Position numbers and translations under genes: made by a program. This document shows positions 52,283 through 61,176 of a stretch of 64,000 nucleotides of DNA, piece by piece. The stretch's first letter is position 1. Each line of letters opens with the position of its first letter. The notes under the pieces were generated by a model. The model did no database searches, was not told the origin of the DNA, and saw only the letters and a list, made by a program, of their open reading frames with translations. The DNA is taken from contig NZ_FOTC01000010.1 of NCBI RefSeq assembly GCF_900114455.1, forward strand, positions 1 to 64,000, in the 5' to 3' direction. This DNA comes from Halogranum rubrum (GTDB lineage Archaea > Halobacteriota > Halobacteria > Halobacteriales > Haloferacaceae).

Positions 52283-55200
52283 ATGGCAAGTCAGTCGGCG
52301 GTTGTTGACCACCTTTCGGAAGCGGAACTCTTCGAGCGGTGGAGCGATCGTTGGGACCATTTCCTCGATGACTTTTCTGCGGTGTCGACCTCAGGCACGA
52401 TTTCTGAACGCCTCCGAGACAAGGTGAAAAGCGGGAATGCAGAGCGGGCAATCGCCGGCGGTCACGAAGGGCGAGAAATCCTGGAACTCCTCCAGAACGC
52501 CCGTGACGCAATCCCTGGAGACACTGATGGTGGCCGCGTCTACGTTGGAGTGTACGACGAAGGCGTTCTCGTCGCGAACACCGGCCATCCCTTCGATATG
52601 TTCGACCCGGATGTCGAGGACGCCGTCACGATGATTGGCGAATCCTCGAAGGGGAATAGCGACCAGGAAATCGGACACAAGGGGGTTGGGCTGAAGTCAA
52701 TACTCGCTACTGGGGATGCATTCGAGATCTGGACGCGCCACGAGAGTGCTACAAATGAAACGCTTCGCGTTAGGCTTAGTCGGTCGTACGTCACTGCTGC
52801 GTTGCTCTCGTCATTAGGATACGATACATCTGGGTTCGATCTTCGTGGGGCTGTCTCGAACGAAGCGATCCAGTCACTCACCACTGCTTCGAATGCTGAT
52901 CAGCGAACCGAGGAGCTGACCCAAGACGCTCGGGAGGACATCGGCAAGCTCCCGCTATTCGATTTTCCAGTTCCCCTGACGACCGCTTCTGGGGCAGACG
53001 ATCCCGTTGCCGACCGGGCATCGGCGCTCCTCACTGGCGATGTCGACGAATGGTACGGTGAGCCCTTCCGCACGGCTGTTTTCGTTGAGTACGAGGACAC
53101 GGAGTGGCGCGATCTCCTCGAGGCGTTCGATATTCCACTGCCTGAATCGTCCGACAGAGGCAGTGCTGGTCGGGCCGAACGGCTCTGGTCGTATCTCTCG
53201 AAGGAGGCTGACGATGAAGGCGCGACGAGTGAAACGCTGACACCCGAGACGCTCATCCAGTTTGGCGGGATAGAGTCATTGCTGCTCGAACGCGTCGACG
53301 GCACGGAGCAACCAAGCCGGGAGCGGTGGGATGTCGACCGTACCCCTGGGCCACTCGATAGCGAGACAGTGCGCCATGAGACAGTTACAGTGGCTGTCGA
53401 GGGAACGGACGCATCGTTCGCGGACGAGCAGTTTGACCAGTTCGGGTTTGCTGACGCCGACGCACCCACGCAGTTGCTCGTTCCACAGACGAGAACTAAA
53501 CGAGAGCGGCCACAGGAATATCCGCTATACCTCTACTATCCGATTGAGAATACACGGGATGTTTCGCTCCCGTTCTGTCTCCATGGGCACTTCACGGTCG
53601 AGACGAATCGGAAAGATCTCAGTCTCAACAGCCTCGATGAGAACCAGGCAGTCCTCGAACGAGGAGTGGAGCTCGTTGCTCGAGTTGCCGAGGCAGCAGG
53701 CGGGAGCAACTTTGGCGACCGCTATCCGTGGATTCTCCTCCCGTCACCACCGAAGAGCTACCCGGACGACCCGAGTTCACAGGCGAGCTTGCTCACGTGG
53801 TTCCGTGCCGCAGTCTATGAGGAACTCCGTGAGCGGCCGTGCGTTCCCACAGTTAGCGATGAAGACGGGGTATCGACACCTGTTGTACCCGGTGAGTCGC
53901 TTCTCCATTGGGACGGCACCGTGCGCGATGGCTTCCTCGCACTGTTCGATGTGACCGACTCGCTTGATGAATCAGTTTCCGACGCTGTCGTCGACCGTCA
54001 TTTTCCGACGAAGAAAACACTCGAAGGTTGTCGTTCCGTCCCGGCCACATGGGAGGAGAGAATCGAAGCGCTCCTCTGGGTTGACGATGCAGAACAGTTC
54101 TCAACCGAGATTGCCCGCTCATGGGGCGCGATCCTTGGCAGCCACCTCGACCGGCAAATGGTCGGGCAGGATGCGTCACATCTTGTCTGTGACTCCGGTA
54201 CTGCTCGGGCACTATTTGTCGGTACTATCGAGACGATACTCCGCTCTGGCTCGAACGATGATGAGCTGTCAGCAACGCTCGACATGCTCTCCTCGCACCT
54301 GGAGGGCGTATACCTCCTCCCCTGCCGTCGCACGAGCGAGAACGGAGTAGTCGGTGACGTCGCCGAAGAAACACGCTCTGAGAGTGATGCGGCGGATAGT
54401 ACCCTCCTCGTTCCCATCGAGGCACGATCGGGGCCAAATCCGAACGAGCGTGGGACGAGCCGCACACGGTCAGTCATCTGGGACATCAACTCTCCGGAAC
54501 GAGACACCCAACCGCCAGAAGTACCGCGTGAGAAGTCGAGTTTCCGAGTCTACTTCTTGGATCGAGCGGTCGAACAGAACGAACGCGCCCGTCGCGTTCT
54601 GGACCTCGCTGGTCGGCCGTGGGGAGTCCGTGTCTACGATGGCACGCCGAGCTATTTCCGCGAACTCCTGGACACGTTCGCGATGGATGACTCGGCGCGT
54701 GTGAAGGCGCTGGACTTCTACTTCCTCGCGAAGCAGATCAACAAGCTCGGGAGCGAGTCGACGGACCTTCAGACAGACGAAGGTTCGTTTGTTCCGACTG
54801 AATACGTGAAATCCGCGGTTGCGCGGTCAGAAGGTGACCAGCGGCAAAACCTCCGCCGACGCCTGAATCTCCGAAATAATCGCCTCACCCTCCCGCGAGA
54901 GGGAGGCACCCATACCATCCGGGAAACGATACTCGACGATGATTGGCAGCGTATCCTGGCGCTAGCCCACGGAGAGGATGCGACTGAAGACTGGGACACG
55001 TTCGATGGGGATGCAACTGCGACATGGCCAGCGCCGACTGAAGAGGCGTGGGTTCCGATTGCCGGTGCGCTTGAGACTGACGACGCTCACGAGCGAATCG
55101 CGAAAACACTCTCGTTGTTCGGTGTCTCGGTACTTCCCGATATCCGGACGGTATGGATGTATGGGTCCGGGCATCCACGAACTCGAGGCGACGCATCCTG

Positions 55201-58200
55201 GGATCCCGTCGAGTGGTCTGCAGGCGACTTTCTGGCGGGCGACGGCGTCCCGGAGAGTGCTGGCGCACTCCAGCGTTCTCTAGCAGATGCAGGAAACGTC
55301 TATCAACAGTGGATCACGGCGCCGGGAAGACACCCCCAGACGACAGCCGAGCACTCGAACGCATGTAACGTCAAGACGGATGGTGTCCTCAGAGACGTCT
55401 TCCTCGCAACGTGGATCTGGTTCGACGACCTCGACGCAGTTCAGCAGCTCGGCGAAGAGAATCTCCTCGAACTTCTTCACCGGTACGAAGGCCAGTTCAC
55501 CAAGTCGATACTTGAGACGGGATGGACCTGCTCGCATGGTCATCAGCGTGACGGCTACGGATGGTCGAAGTCAGTCCCGACGCTCCTGAACTGGCAGCTT
55601 CGCCAACTGGAAGTCTGGGACGCGACCGTAACAACGAATCCAGAACTCAAAGACCGGTGGGGAGATGACGCTGCACGATTTGCCTACACAGTCGTAAAGA
55701 CTGGGTCGCGTGGGGCTAGAGCCTCGCGACTCTTCCCGCACATCGATCCGGATGACCTCGATCTCTCTGAAGAACTGCTCCGAAAGCTGGGAGTGAAACC
55801 AGTCGGTTCGTTCGATGCTACTGAAGCTGCGTGGCACCTGCACCGGCTCCTCGAGGTCCTCGCCGTCGACGGCCCAAACGAGGAACCGGTCGCTCTCGAT
55901 ATCCCTGACGACCGGGATAATGATTGGAACGCGGCTTACACGGCGCTCCTAGAACCGATTCTGCGCCAGCTACCTGCAGAGGACCCAGAAGCAGAAGACG
56001 TCGACTTGCCGTTCCTGACTCACCTCCCGATTAAGCGTAGCGGTGAGTGGCAAGTCGCGTCGCTAGAGTGGCTGGCAGAGAACGCCGACAAGGGTCGCTA
56101 CTACGAGGACCAGTCACCGAAGCCGTGGGAACGCCGTGCCGTCGAACAGGGCGGACACTGGCTCCTAGCCAGAACTGCGTCAGGGCCGTTTACCCGGCTC
56201 ACCAACGCTCTCGGGATTGCGCGAGTCGACGCGTCGAAGCCAATCTTCGAAGCGGACGAGTTGACATTCACGGACGAGTCGGTCGTCGAATTCCGTTCGG
56301 CACTCCGTGATCGGATGGTGCTCCTCGTTGCATCACTCGAGCAGCGGAGTGAGGATCGAATCCGCGAATTTGCAGATGATTTAGACGCCGCAATCGCAGA
56401 GCTGCGAGTGGCTGAACAGTTCCCCGAAGTAATCGAAGACGACCTCGACGCCCCGAAATCGGGCCTCTATGCACCTCGGAGCGGTGAGGAAGCCTTCGTG
56501 TTCAATTCAGCAGCCTTCGACGACGGACTCACCCTCGACGGGCTCGCGAACGCTGTCTCGCTGCTTGCCGAACAACCGACGACAATTGCGACGTTCCGAG
56601 AGGCACTCGACGGTGATCTCTCACCAGCAGAGCTCACGAAGCGATGGCAGCGGCGAACCTTCCCCGTCGATGACGTCGCACGGATACTAGGTACGAGACG
56701 ACGTCGAGACCTTCGGCAACGGCTTGACGCTATTGTCACCTTGGTCGAGCACTTCGACGGCACGGTTGCTCCGACCGTCGACGAAGTCGTTGAAGCAATC
56801 GAGCGCGAGGAGGACATCGCTGTCAAAGACTTCAAGCGGGCCTTGTGCGGCCTTGAAGTCACTACTCTAGATGGGACATCGCCCCAGGGAGCGTTCGTTC
56901 GCGACGTTCGGGAAAGTCTTCCTCACGATCTTAGATTCGTTCTCGATCGGCTCTTTGGCGAGGATCGGCGACCGTGGCGGGAGATAATCTTGGAGTCCGA
57001 CAGCGGCCGCGAATCGGATGTGATTGAGTGGCTGGCGAAGAACGCGAGAGCGCTCGACGCGACAGCGTGTTTCCCACAGTCAGTTCCGTCCGCCTACGTC
57101 CGTGTGCTCGCTGTGATGAACGTCTGGGACCGTACGGAGACGACGGAACTCAACGACATCGATGTGTGGCGGTCGCGGCTTCGCACCTTATCGACGGAGT
57201 CAAACGTTCAGTGGGTTGACCGACTCCCCGACCGATTACAGAATGAGGACGCAGACGGCGAGCTGTTATTCTACTATTCCCCCGAAGATCGGTTCCGGTC
57301 GCAGGTCGTCACTCCCTTCCTCGAGGGACTTTCCGGAGCTATCGCGAGCGAAACAGCGAATCTGGAGACAATGCTGCGACGGTATATCCTTGAGGGAGAG
57401 CTACCGGAAGATGAAGCGACGGTCTCCGCTGCCGACCACCAAGACGGCGCACTTGCTGACCTCCAGTCTGCGGCCATGAGTGGCCAGCAATTCTCAACCG
57501 AGAGCCTTCTCGATGCAGGGTTCGAGGTGCAAAGCGCTTCGACGCGGACAACTGGCAGTGGCGGTGGTGGCGGGAGTACGCAGTATCGTGGTCGCGGTCA
57601 GCAAGGCGAGGCTGCGACGCTCGTCGCGATACTGGATGATGCTGCACGCTGGCTTGACGACCAGCCCATCGGAATGATTCGGACGGTCCGCTCGACGTTC
57701 CGTGCGTTGCACGACGATCAGCAGAACGGCGATCACAACTGGCATCTCGACCGAGTCTGGGACCAGGAACTACTACCGCTCTTGTCGGGCGGTGGGTTAA
57801 CGCGGGAATCTATCGTCGACTGGCGTGATCACCTTGGAAATGGGCGGCTTCGGGATCATCCGCTGGTCAGACTCTGTAACGTCACGCTTGAACAGGGCCC
57901 CGGGTTCGACGTAATCGACCCGTTCGGTCCATTATCGGGTCCACGACGAGAATTCGATCTCGGCCAGTTCGTTCCTGTCGAGGTGAAGGCGGTCGGCGGC
58001 CGTTCCCCACCATTCCACTTCCGACTAACGACCAACGAATACCGTCGCTGCAAGGCATTTCTCCGAGGAGATCGGTCGTACGTGATTCGGCTCGTCCACG
58101 TCCCTGAGCCAGGGACACCCAACTGGGCGTCAGAGACGCGTTTCGTTTCTGAGATAGTACTCGAAGATGAGTCAGACGCTGAATCCCTAGTTCGTGGAAA

Positions 58201-58255
58201 TCCCTTCGAGGAAGTCGTTAAAGGCGGCTACATGAATATGAGCGTAGACCAGTGA
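52283..58255 (+). CDS. Giant sacsin-like GHKL ATPase with C-terminal DUF3883 domain
   Basis: 1990 residues from the ATG at 52283; a start at 52238 would put the promoter box inside the gene. The N-terminus has the HSP90/sacsin ATP pocket: ILELLQNARDAIPGD (Asn72), GHPFD (101-105) and GHKGVGLKS (131-139). The C-terminus, about residues 1860-1950, has a DUF3883 module, GPGFDVIDPFGP followed by FVPVEVKAVGG and HFRLTTNEYRRC, with D and E-V-K spacing of a restriction-endonuclease-like fold. About 1600 residues between have no known motif apart from a Gly/Ser linker near 1765 (TGSGGGGGSTQYRGRG). Proteins joining GHKL and DUF3883 occur in defence islands and as NO VEIN in plants. An ATP-controlled nuclease acting in antiviral defence is plausible but unproven. 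Confidence 0.72.
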   Translation: MASQSAVVDHLSEAELFERWSDRWDHFLDDFSAVSTSGTISERLRDKVKSGNAERAIAGGHEGREILELLQNARDAIPGDTDGGRVYVGVYDEGVLVANTGHPFDMFDPDVEDAVTMIGESSKGNSDQEIGHKGVGLKSILATGDAFEIWTRHESATNETLRVRLSRSYVTAALLSSLGYDTSGFDLRGAVSNEAIQSLTTASNADQRTEELTQDAREDIGKLPLFDFPVPLTTASGADDPVADRASALLTGDVDEWYGEPFRTAVFVEYEDTEWRDLLEAFDIPLPESSDRGSAGRAERLWSYLSKEADDEGATSETLTPETLIQFGGIESLLLERVDGTEQPSRERWDVDRTPGPLDSETVRHETVTVAVEGTDASFADEQFDQFGFADADAPTQLLVPQTRTKRERPQEYPLYLYYPIENTRDVSLPFCLHGHFTVETNRKDLSLNSLDENQAVLERGVELVARVAEAAGGSNFGDRYPWILLPSPPKSYPDDPSSQASLLTWFRAAVYEELRERPCVPTVSDEDGVSTPVVPGESLLHWDGTVRDGFLALFDVTDSLDESVSDAVVDRHFPTKKTLEGCRSVPATWEERIEALLWVDDAEQFSTEIARSWGAILGSHLDRQMVGQDASHLVCDSGTARALFVGTIETILRSGSNDDELSATLDMLSSHLEGVYLLPCRRTSENGVVGDVAEETRSESDAADSTLLVPIEARSGPNPNERGTSRTRSVIWDINSPERDTQPPEVPREKSSFRVYFLDRAVEQNERARRVLDLAGRPWGVRVYDGTPSYFRELLDTFAMDDSARVKALDFYFLAKQINKLGSESTDLQTDEGSFVPTEYVKSAVARSEGDQRQNLRRRLNLRNNRLTLPREGGTHTIRETILDDDWQRILALAHGEDATEDWDTFDGDATATWPAPTEEAWVPIAGALETDDAHERIAKTLSLFGVSVLPDIRTVWMYGSGHPRTRGDASWDPVEWSAGDFLAGDGVPESAGALQRSLADAGNVYQQWITAPGRHPQTTAEHSNACNVKTDGVLRDVFLATWIWFDDLDAVQQLGEENLLELLHRYEGQFTKSILETGWTCSHGHQRDGYGWSKSVPTLLNWQLRQLEVWDATVTTNPELKDRWGDDAARFAYTVVKTGSRGARASRLFPHIDPDDLDLSEELLRKLGVKPVGSFDATEAAWHLHRLLEVLAVDGPNEEPVALDIPDDRDNDWNAAYTALLEPILRQLPAEDPEAEDVDLPFLTHLPIKRSGEWQVASLEWLAENADKGRYYEDQSPKPWERRAVEQGGHWLLARTASGPFTRLTNALGIARVDASKPIFEADELTFTDESVVEFRSALRDRMVLLVASLEQRSEDRIREFADDLDAAIAELRVAEQFPEVIEDDLDAPKSGLYAPRSGEEAFVFNSAAFDDGLTLDGLANAVSLLAEQPTTIATFREALDGDLSPAELTKRWQRRTFPVDDVARILGTRRRRDLRQRLDAIVTLVEHFDGTVAPTVDEVVEAIEREEDIAVKDFKRALCGLEVTTLDGTSPQGAFVRDVRESLPHDLRFVLDRLFGEDRRPWREIILESDSGRESDVIEWLAKNARALDATACFPQSVPSAYVRVLAVMNVWDRTETTELNDIDVWRSRLRTLSTESNVQWVDRLPDRLQNEDADGELLFYYSPEDRFRSQVVTPFLEGLSGAIASETANLETMLRRYILEGELPEDEATVSAADHQDGALADLQSAAMSGQQFSTESLLDAGFEVQSASTRTTGSGGGGGSTQYRGRGQQGEAATLVAILDDAARWLDDQPIGMIRTVRSTFRALHDDQQNGDHNWHLDRVWDQELLPLLSGGGLTRESIVDWRDHLGNGRLRDHPLVRLCNVTLEQGPGFDVIDPFGPLSGPRREFDLGQFVPVEVKAVGGRSPPFHFRLTTNEYRRCKAFLRGDRSYVIRLVHVPEPGTPNWASETRFVSEIVLEDESDAESLVRGNPFEEVVKGGYMNMSVDQ

Positions 58256-58365
58256 ATCAACTCCGGCAGTAGGCTGGCGGAGCGGCACCACTTGTGCCCC
58301 ATATTTCGAGGACAGTATAGAACAAATGTCGCCTGAGAATACCGTAGATTAGAGCGAGACAGACG

Positions 58366-58483
58366 CCTCTATCGATTTGTTGTGTGAGAAACCACCAAGC
58401 ACCTGGGGCACACCTCTATCGACTTGTTCTCGATGTCGAGTGAGCTAGGTTGTTGCCGCACCCTCGCCCCTATCGATTTGTTC
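58366..58483. repeat. Iterons downstream of orc1 (three copies)
   Basis: Three same-direction copies of a 17-base iteron with consensus CCCCTATCGATTTGTTC: 58366-58382 (two mismatches), 58413-58429 (two mismatches) and 58467-58483 (exact). They lie between the giant GHKL gene and the 3' end of orc1. The same iteron occurs six times on the other side of orc1. Confidence 0.85.
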
Positions 58484-58493
58484 CGAGAAGAAG

Positions 58494-59819
58494 CTACTTA
58501 TTGATCTGAGCCTTCACGACGGTCCGTAGTTCGTCCACGTTGACGTCCTTCAGTCGCGAATCTTCTCGAAGTGTCTCGATGATGGTGTTCGGGTTCTCTC
58601 CAAACGTAAACTCGAGATAACTTCCCGAATGCGGTCCCTGGCTTTTCCGCTCGGTCTCGACCAAGGAATACGTCGTGAGTTCCTTCATCTTGTTCACGTA
58701 CGTCTCCTGGTGATACTGATCTGCATCGAGTGTCCCCGTCAGATATTGATACACGCGATAGCCGAGCGGACTTTTCGCTGCACCAGTCCCGGTTTCCCGA
58801 GCAACCGCAGCAGTCGCAAAGAGACAGAGCTTCTTCTGGGTGCTAATCCCACGAGTCACTTCGAGTACGCGGTTCTTCTCGACTTTGTCTTGGGCTTCTC
58901 GGATGTGCTCTTCGCGAACCTGGTCCGCATTTGCTTTCTCAGCGATCGATCCTGCTGTTCGCATGAGGTCGATCGCCTTCCGTGCGTCCCCGTTCGTTTG
59001 AGCAGCGAACGCGGCAGCTAGCGGAATCACGTCGTTACTGAGTGCGTTTTCGTGGAAAGCATCTTCCCGAGCCCAAAGAATCTCTCGGAGCTGGTTGGCG
59101 TCGTAGTCGCTGAAGTGGACGTCCTCGGGTGTAAACGAGCTGAGTGCTCGACTGCCAACGTTTTCCATCATCTTCGTGTCGTTGGTGATGGCGGTCACCG
59201 AAACCTGGGCAGTGATCTCGTCCGTGCTCCCAGCACGAGATAGCTGGTACAGAAGACGAGAGAAAGCCGGCTCGTCCATATCTCGGCGACCGACGAGCAT
59301 ATCGAGTTCGTCGAGGATGAAGACGACTGTGTCGTAGTGCTCGTTGATTAGACGATAGAGTTCTCGCCATTTCTTCTTGTTCGGGATACCGTGTTCTGGG
59401 ACCTCAACGGTCGCTCCGACGTCGTTCGCGACTTTTCGGGCTAGCTCGTAAACGGCTGAGCCGAGAGTCCCGACGTTCTGGCAGTTCATCTGGATTACGC
59501 CGAATCTGATGTCACGACTTTCACAGAGTTCGAGGATGTTCGAACAGACGGCGTTGATAATGAGCGATTTCCCAGTCCCTGACGGTCCGTAGAGGAAGAG
59601 ATTTGGGGGACGTTCGTTGCTGATCGCGACGCGAAGATGTTGGGTGATGTCAGTAAGCTGGGAGTCGCGACCGACGATACGTTCCTCGTCGACGATCTCG
59701 TTCGGTTCGAGAAGAGATCGGTTCTTGATGAGACTCGCGGCTTCTTCCTGCTCGAGGATGAGATCTTTGATAGAACCCGTGGACTCGGGTGTTTCCTCGG
59801 GACCAGGATCCGTGGGCAT
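58494..59819 (-). CDS. orc1: Orc1/Cdc6 replication initiator of the iteron origin
   Basis: 441 residues from the ATG at 59819. A CTTTTAGT element (complement at 59843-59850) 24-31 bases upstream favours this over the GTG at 59831. AAA+ motifs are complete: Walker A LFLYGPSGTGKSLIINAV, Walker B VVFILDELDMLVGRRD, sensor-1 VTAITNDTKM and sensor-2 GDARKAIDLMRTAG. A winged helix occupies the C-terminus (RVYQYLTGTLDADQYHQETY). It is bracketed by nine iterons and is almost certainly their ligand and the plasmid initiator. It is transcribed away from the main origin region. It differs clearly from the shorter Orc1-like protein of the CBASS operon. Confidence 0.88.
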   Translation of the reverse strand: MPTDPGPEETPESTGSIKDLILEQEEAASLIKNRSLLEPNEIVDEERIVGRDSQLTDITQHLRVAISNERPPNLFLYGPSGTGKSLIINAVCSNILELCESRDIRFGVIQMNCQNVGTLGSAVYELARKVANDVGATVEVPEHGIPNKKKWRELYRLINEHYDTVVFILDELDMLVGRRDMDEPAFSRLLYQLSRAGSTDEITAQVSVTAITNDTKMMENVGSRALSSFTPEDVHFSDYDANQLREILWAREDAFHENALSNDVIPLAAAFAAQTNGDARKAIDLMRTAGSIAEKANADQVREEHIREAQDKVEKNRVLEVTRGISTQKKLCLFATAAVARETGTGAAKSPLGYRVYQYLTGTLDADQYHQETYVNKMKELTTYSLVETERKSQGPHSGSYLEFTFGENPNTIIETLREDSRLKDVNVDELRTVVKAQINK

Positions 59820-59995
59820 ACCCCACCTCACTCTATCAGGATACTAAAAGATTCCCCTGTCGATTTCTTTTCTACCGCTATGAGGCTCATCAGTGTAGAA
59901 TCAAAGAGTTATAGCGTTCTGCTCGCAGACCTCCGACGATTTGTTAGAGAGGCTTTCTTTGGACGACATCACGAGAAATGAACAACACCCTCTCA

Positions 59996-60317
59996 CCCCT
60001 ATCGATTTGTTCTACCCACAAAGGAGGGGTAGGGGTCACTCGATGCCGATCACGCTGTCACCACCCCTAAGCCGAATTTTCGTTGGATGAGCTGTTGTCC
60101 TCTCTATCTATTCTTCTTTCTTCTAGTTCTAGTACTAGACTAGCTAGAGTAGACACACCCCTATCGATTTGTTCTAATCGATTGGAGTCGTTCGATTTGG
60201 CTTCGTTTCTTGACTTAAACAGGTTCCTGTAACGTGGGTGTAGTCAGCCTCGACATCTCCAATACAAGTCCTTAGACTTGCTTCTGAGCTCAACCAGTCT
60301 CCCCTATCGATTTGTTC
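59996..60317 (+). repeat. Iterons upstream of orc1, forward-oriented triplet
   Basis: Three exact copies of CCCCTATCGATTTGTTC at 59996-60012, 60158-60174 and 60301-60317, all reading on the plus strand and usually preceded by CA or CT. They face three inverted copies at 60454-60667. Confidence 0.9.
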
Positions 60318-60453
60318 TACTTCGTCCTCGTCTCCCGAAATAGTCGAAAAACAATCTTATAAAAGCGTAGAATATAGGAGAGAACTCCTGATCACCGTAT
60401 TTCTCATTACTTCCACCGGTGTCAAACAGCTCCGGTGGTGCTCTTTCCCGGGA

Positions 60454-60667
60454 GAACAAATCGATAGGGGTGAGAGGGTGGTTCCAAAGTCAGTACCGTA
60501 ATATGCAGAATCCGTTCCCCAGCGAGGCCTTCCGCGTTCATAATTCTATCCTGGAATTCAGGAACTTCTCTCCTCAACGATCGAACTGCCCATAGCTACG
60601 CCCCTGAACAAATCGATAGGGGTGACTCTGTGTACGTACGTGGTCTCGGTGAACAAGTCGATAGGGG
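60454..60667 (-). repeat. Iterons upstream of orc1, inverted triplet
   Basis: Inverted copies at 60454-60470 and 60606-60622 (exact, GAACAAATCGATAGGGG on the plus strand) and 60651-60667 (one mismatch, GAACAAGTCG...). They mirror the forward triplet. Confidence 0.9.
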
Positions 60668-60784
60668 TGAGCCTCCGCTTCCTGGCGATTAGAATGCAAT
60701 CCATCGGATTCTACGTCACTGCAGGGTCGATGCGTACAGTCCATGTGTCACCGATTGCAAGACGATTTGAGTCTCTCTCGCTAG

Positions 60785-60826
60785 TTAACCAACGCGAAGA
60801 TGTCTTCCGGCAGACTTGTTGGTTAA
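60785..60826. repeat. Spaced inverted repeat, copy 3 of 5
   Basis: TTAACCAACG (60785-60794) and TGTTGGTTAA (60817-60826), spacer 22 bases; the innermost base of the left arm differs from the consensus. It lies between the origin and the 3' end of the partition-like operon. Confidence 0.72.
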
Positions 60827-60835
60827 GGGCGTCGG

Positions 60836-61150
60836 TCACATCTCCCGATCGATTTCGAGCTTCCGCATAGCTCGTTCGAATACGTCCGGGTGACGATGGG
60901 CGAGATTCTCGAGATGATTACGAATGGACTGGGCCGGATTGACGTCGACATCATCCGTGTCCTGGAGTTCACGCCAGAACTGATGCATTTCTTCGCTTAC
61001 GGAGACGCCTATTGTATGGTCCTTCACGCCAGTATTGAGTGCGTCGTAGTAAGGTTCTGTATCGAAGTCCGACGAACCTTGCTGGTCCACTCGGTCTTTT
61101 TCCTCCGCTGCGTCATCCATCGCTTCGCCGAATGGATTGTCGTTGCTCAT
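60836..61150 (-). CDS. Small acidic protein of the partition-like operon
   Basis: 104 residues. The C-terminal half (IGVSVSEEMHQFWRELQDTD, then NPAQSIRNHLENLAHRHPDV) resembles a ribbon-helix-helix or similar small DNA-binding fold; the N-terminal 45 residues are acidic and probably disordered. It is the second gene of an operon with a P-loop ATPase, 24 bases downstream of it and close to the origin, which fits a plasmid partition adaptor or autorepressor. A shared AT-rich operator-like motif overlaps its promoter. The family is not certain. Confidence 0.6.
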   Translation of the reverse strand: MSNDNPFGEAMDDAAEEKDRVDQQGSSDFDTEPYYDALNTGVKDHTIGVSVSEEMHQFWRELQDTDDVDVNPAQSIRNHLENLAHRHPDVFERAMRKLEIDREM

Positions 61151-61160
61151 ACGCTCTTGT

Positions 61161-61176
61161 TCTTAAGCTTAATATT
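61161..61176 (-). promoter_or_regulatory. Operator-like motif, copy before the small partition-like gene
   Basis: On the minus strand this reads AATATTAAGCTTAAGA, ending 11 bases before the ATG at 61150 and overlapping the end of the ATPase gene. A copy with one mismatch (AATATTAATCTTAAGA) lies at 62143-62158 upstream of the ATPase gene. Confidence 0.5.

Larger units (their letters stand above)
59996..60667. other. Replication origin (predicted)
   Basis: Six iterons in two inward-facing triplets enclose 60318-60453. This core contains an AT-rich stretch (about 60345-60378, with CTTATAAAAG) suited to unwinding, and a CCACCGG/CCGGTGG hairpin (60414-60420, 60432-60438). A cluster of CTAG tetramers (60122-60146), normally rare in archaeal DNA, lies beside the second iteron. 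An orc1 gene is adjacent and partition-like genes follow. Initiator, iterons, AT-rich core and symmetry together make the assignment strong; the exact start site is not known. Confidence 0.82.

Noticed and set aside
58494-60667. CRISPR array interpretation of the repeated CCCCTATCGATTTGTTC units
   Set aside because: Spacing is irregular, both orientations occur, and the units flank an orc1 gene; they are iterons. No cas genes are present.
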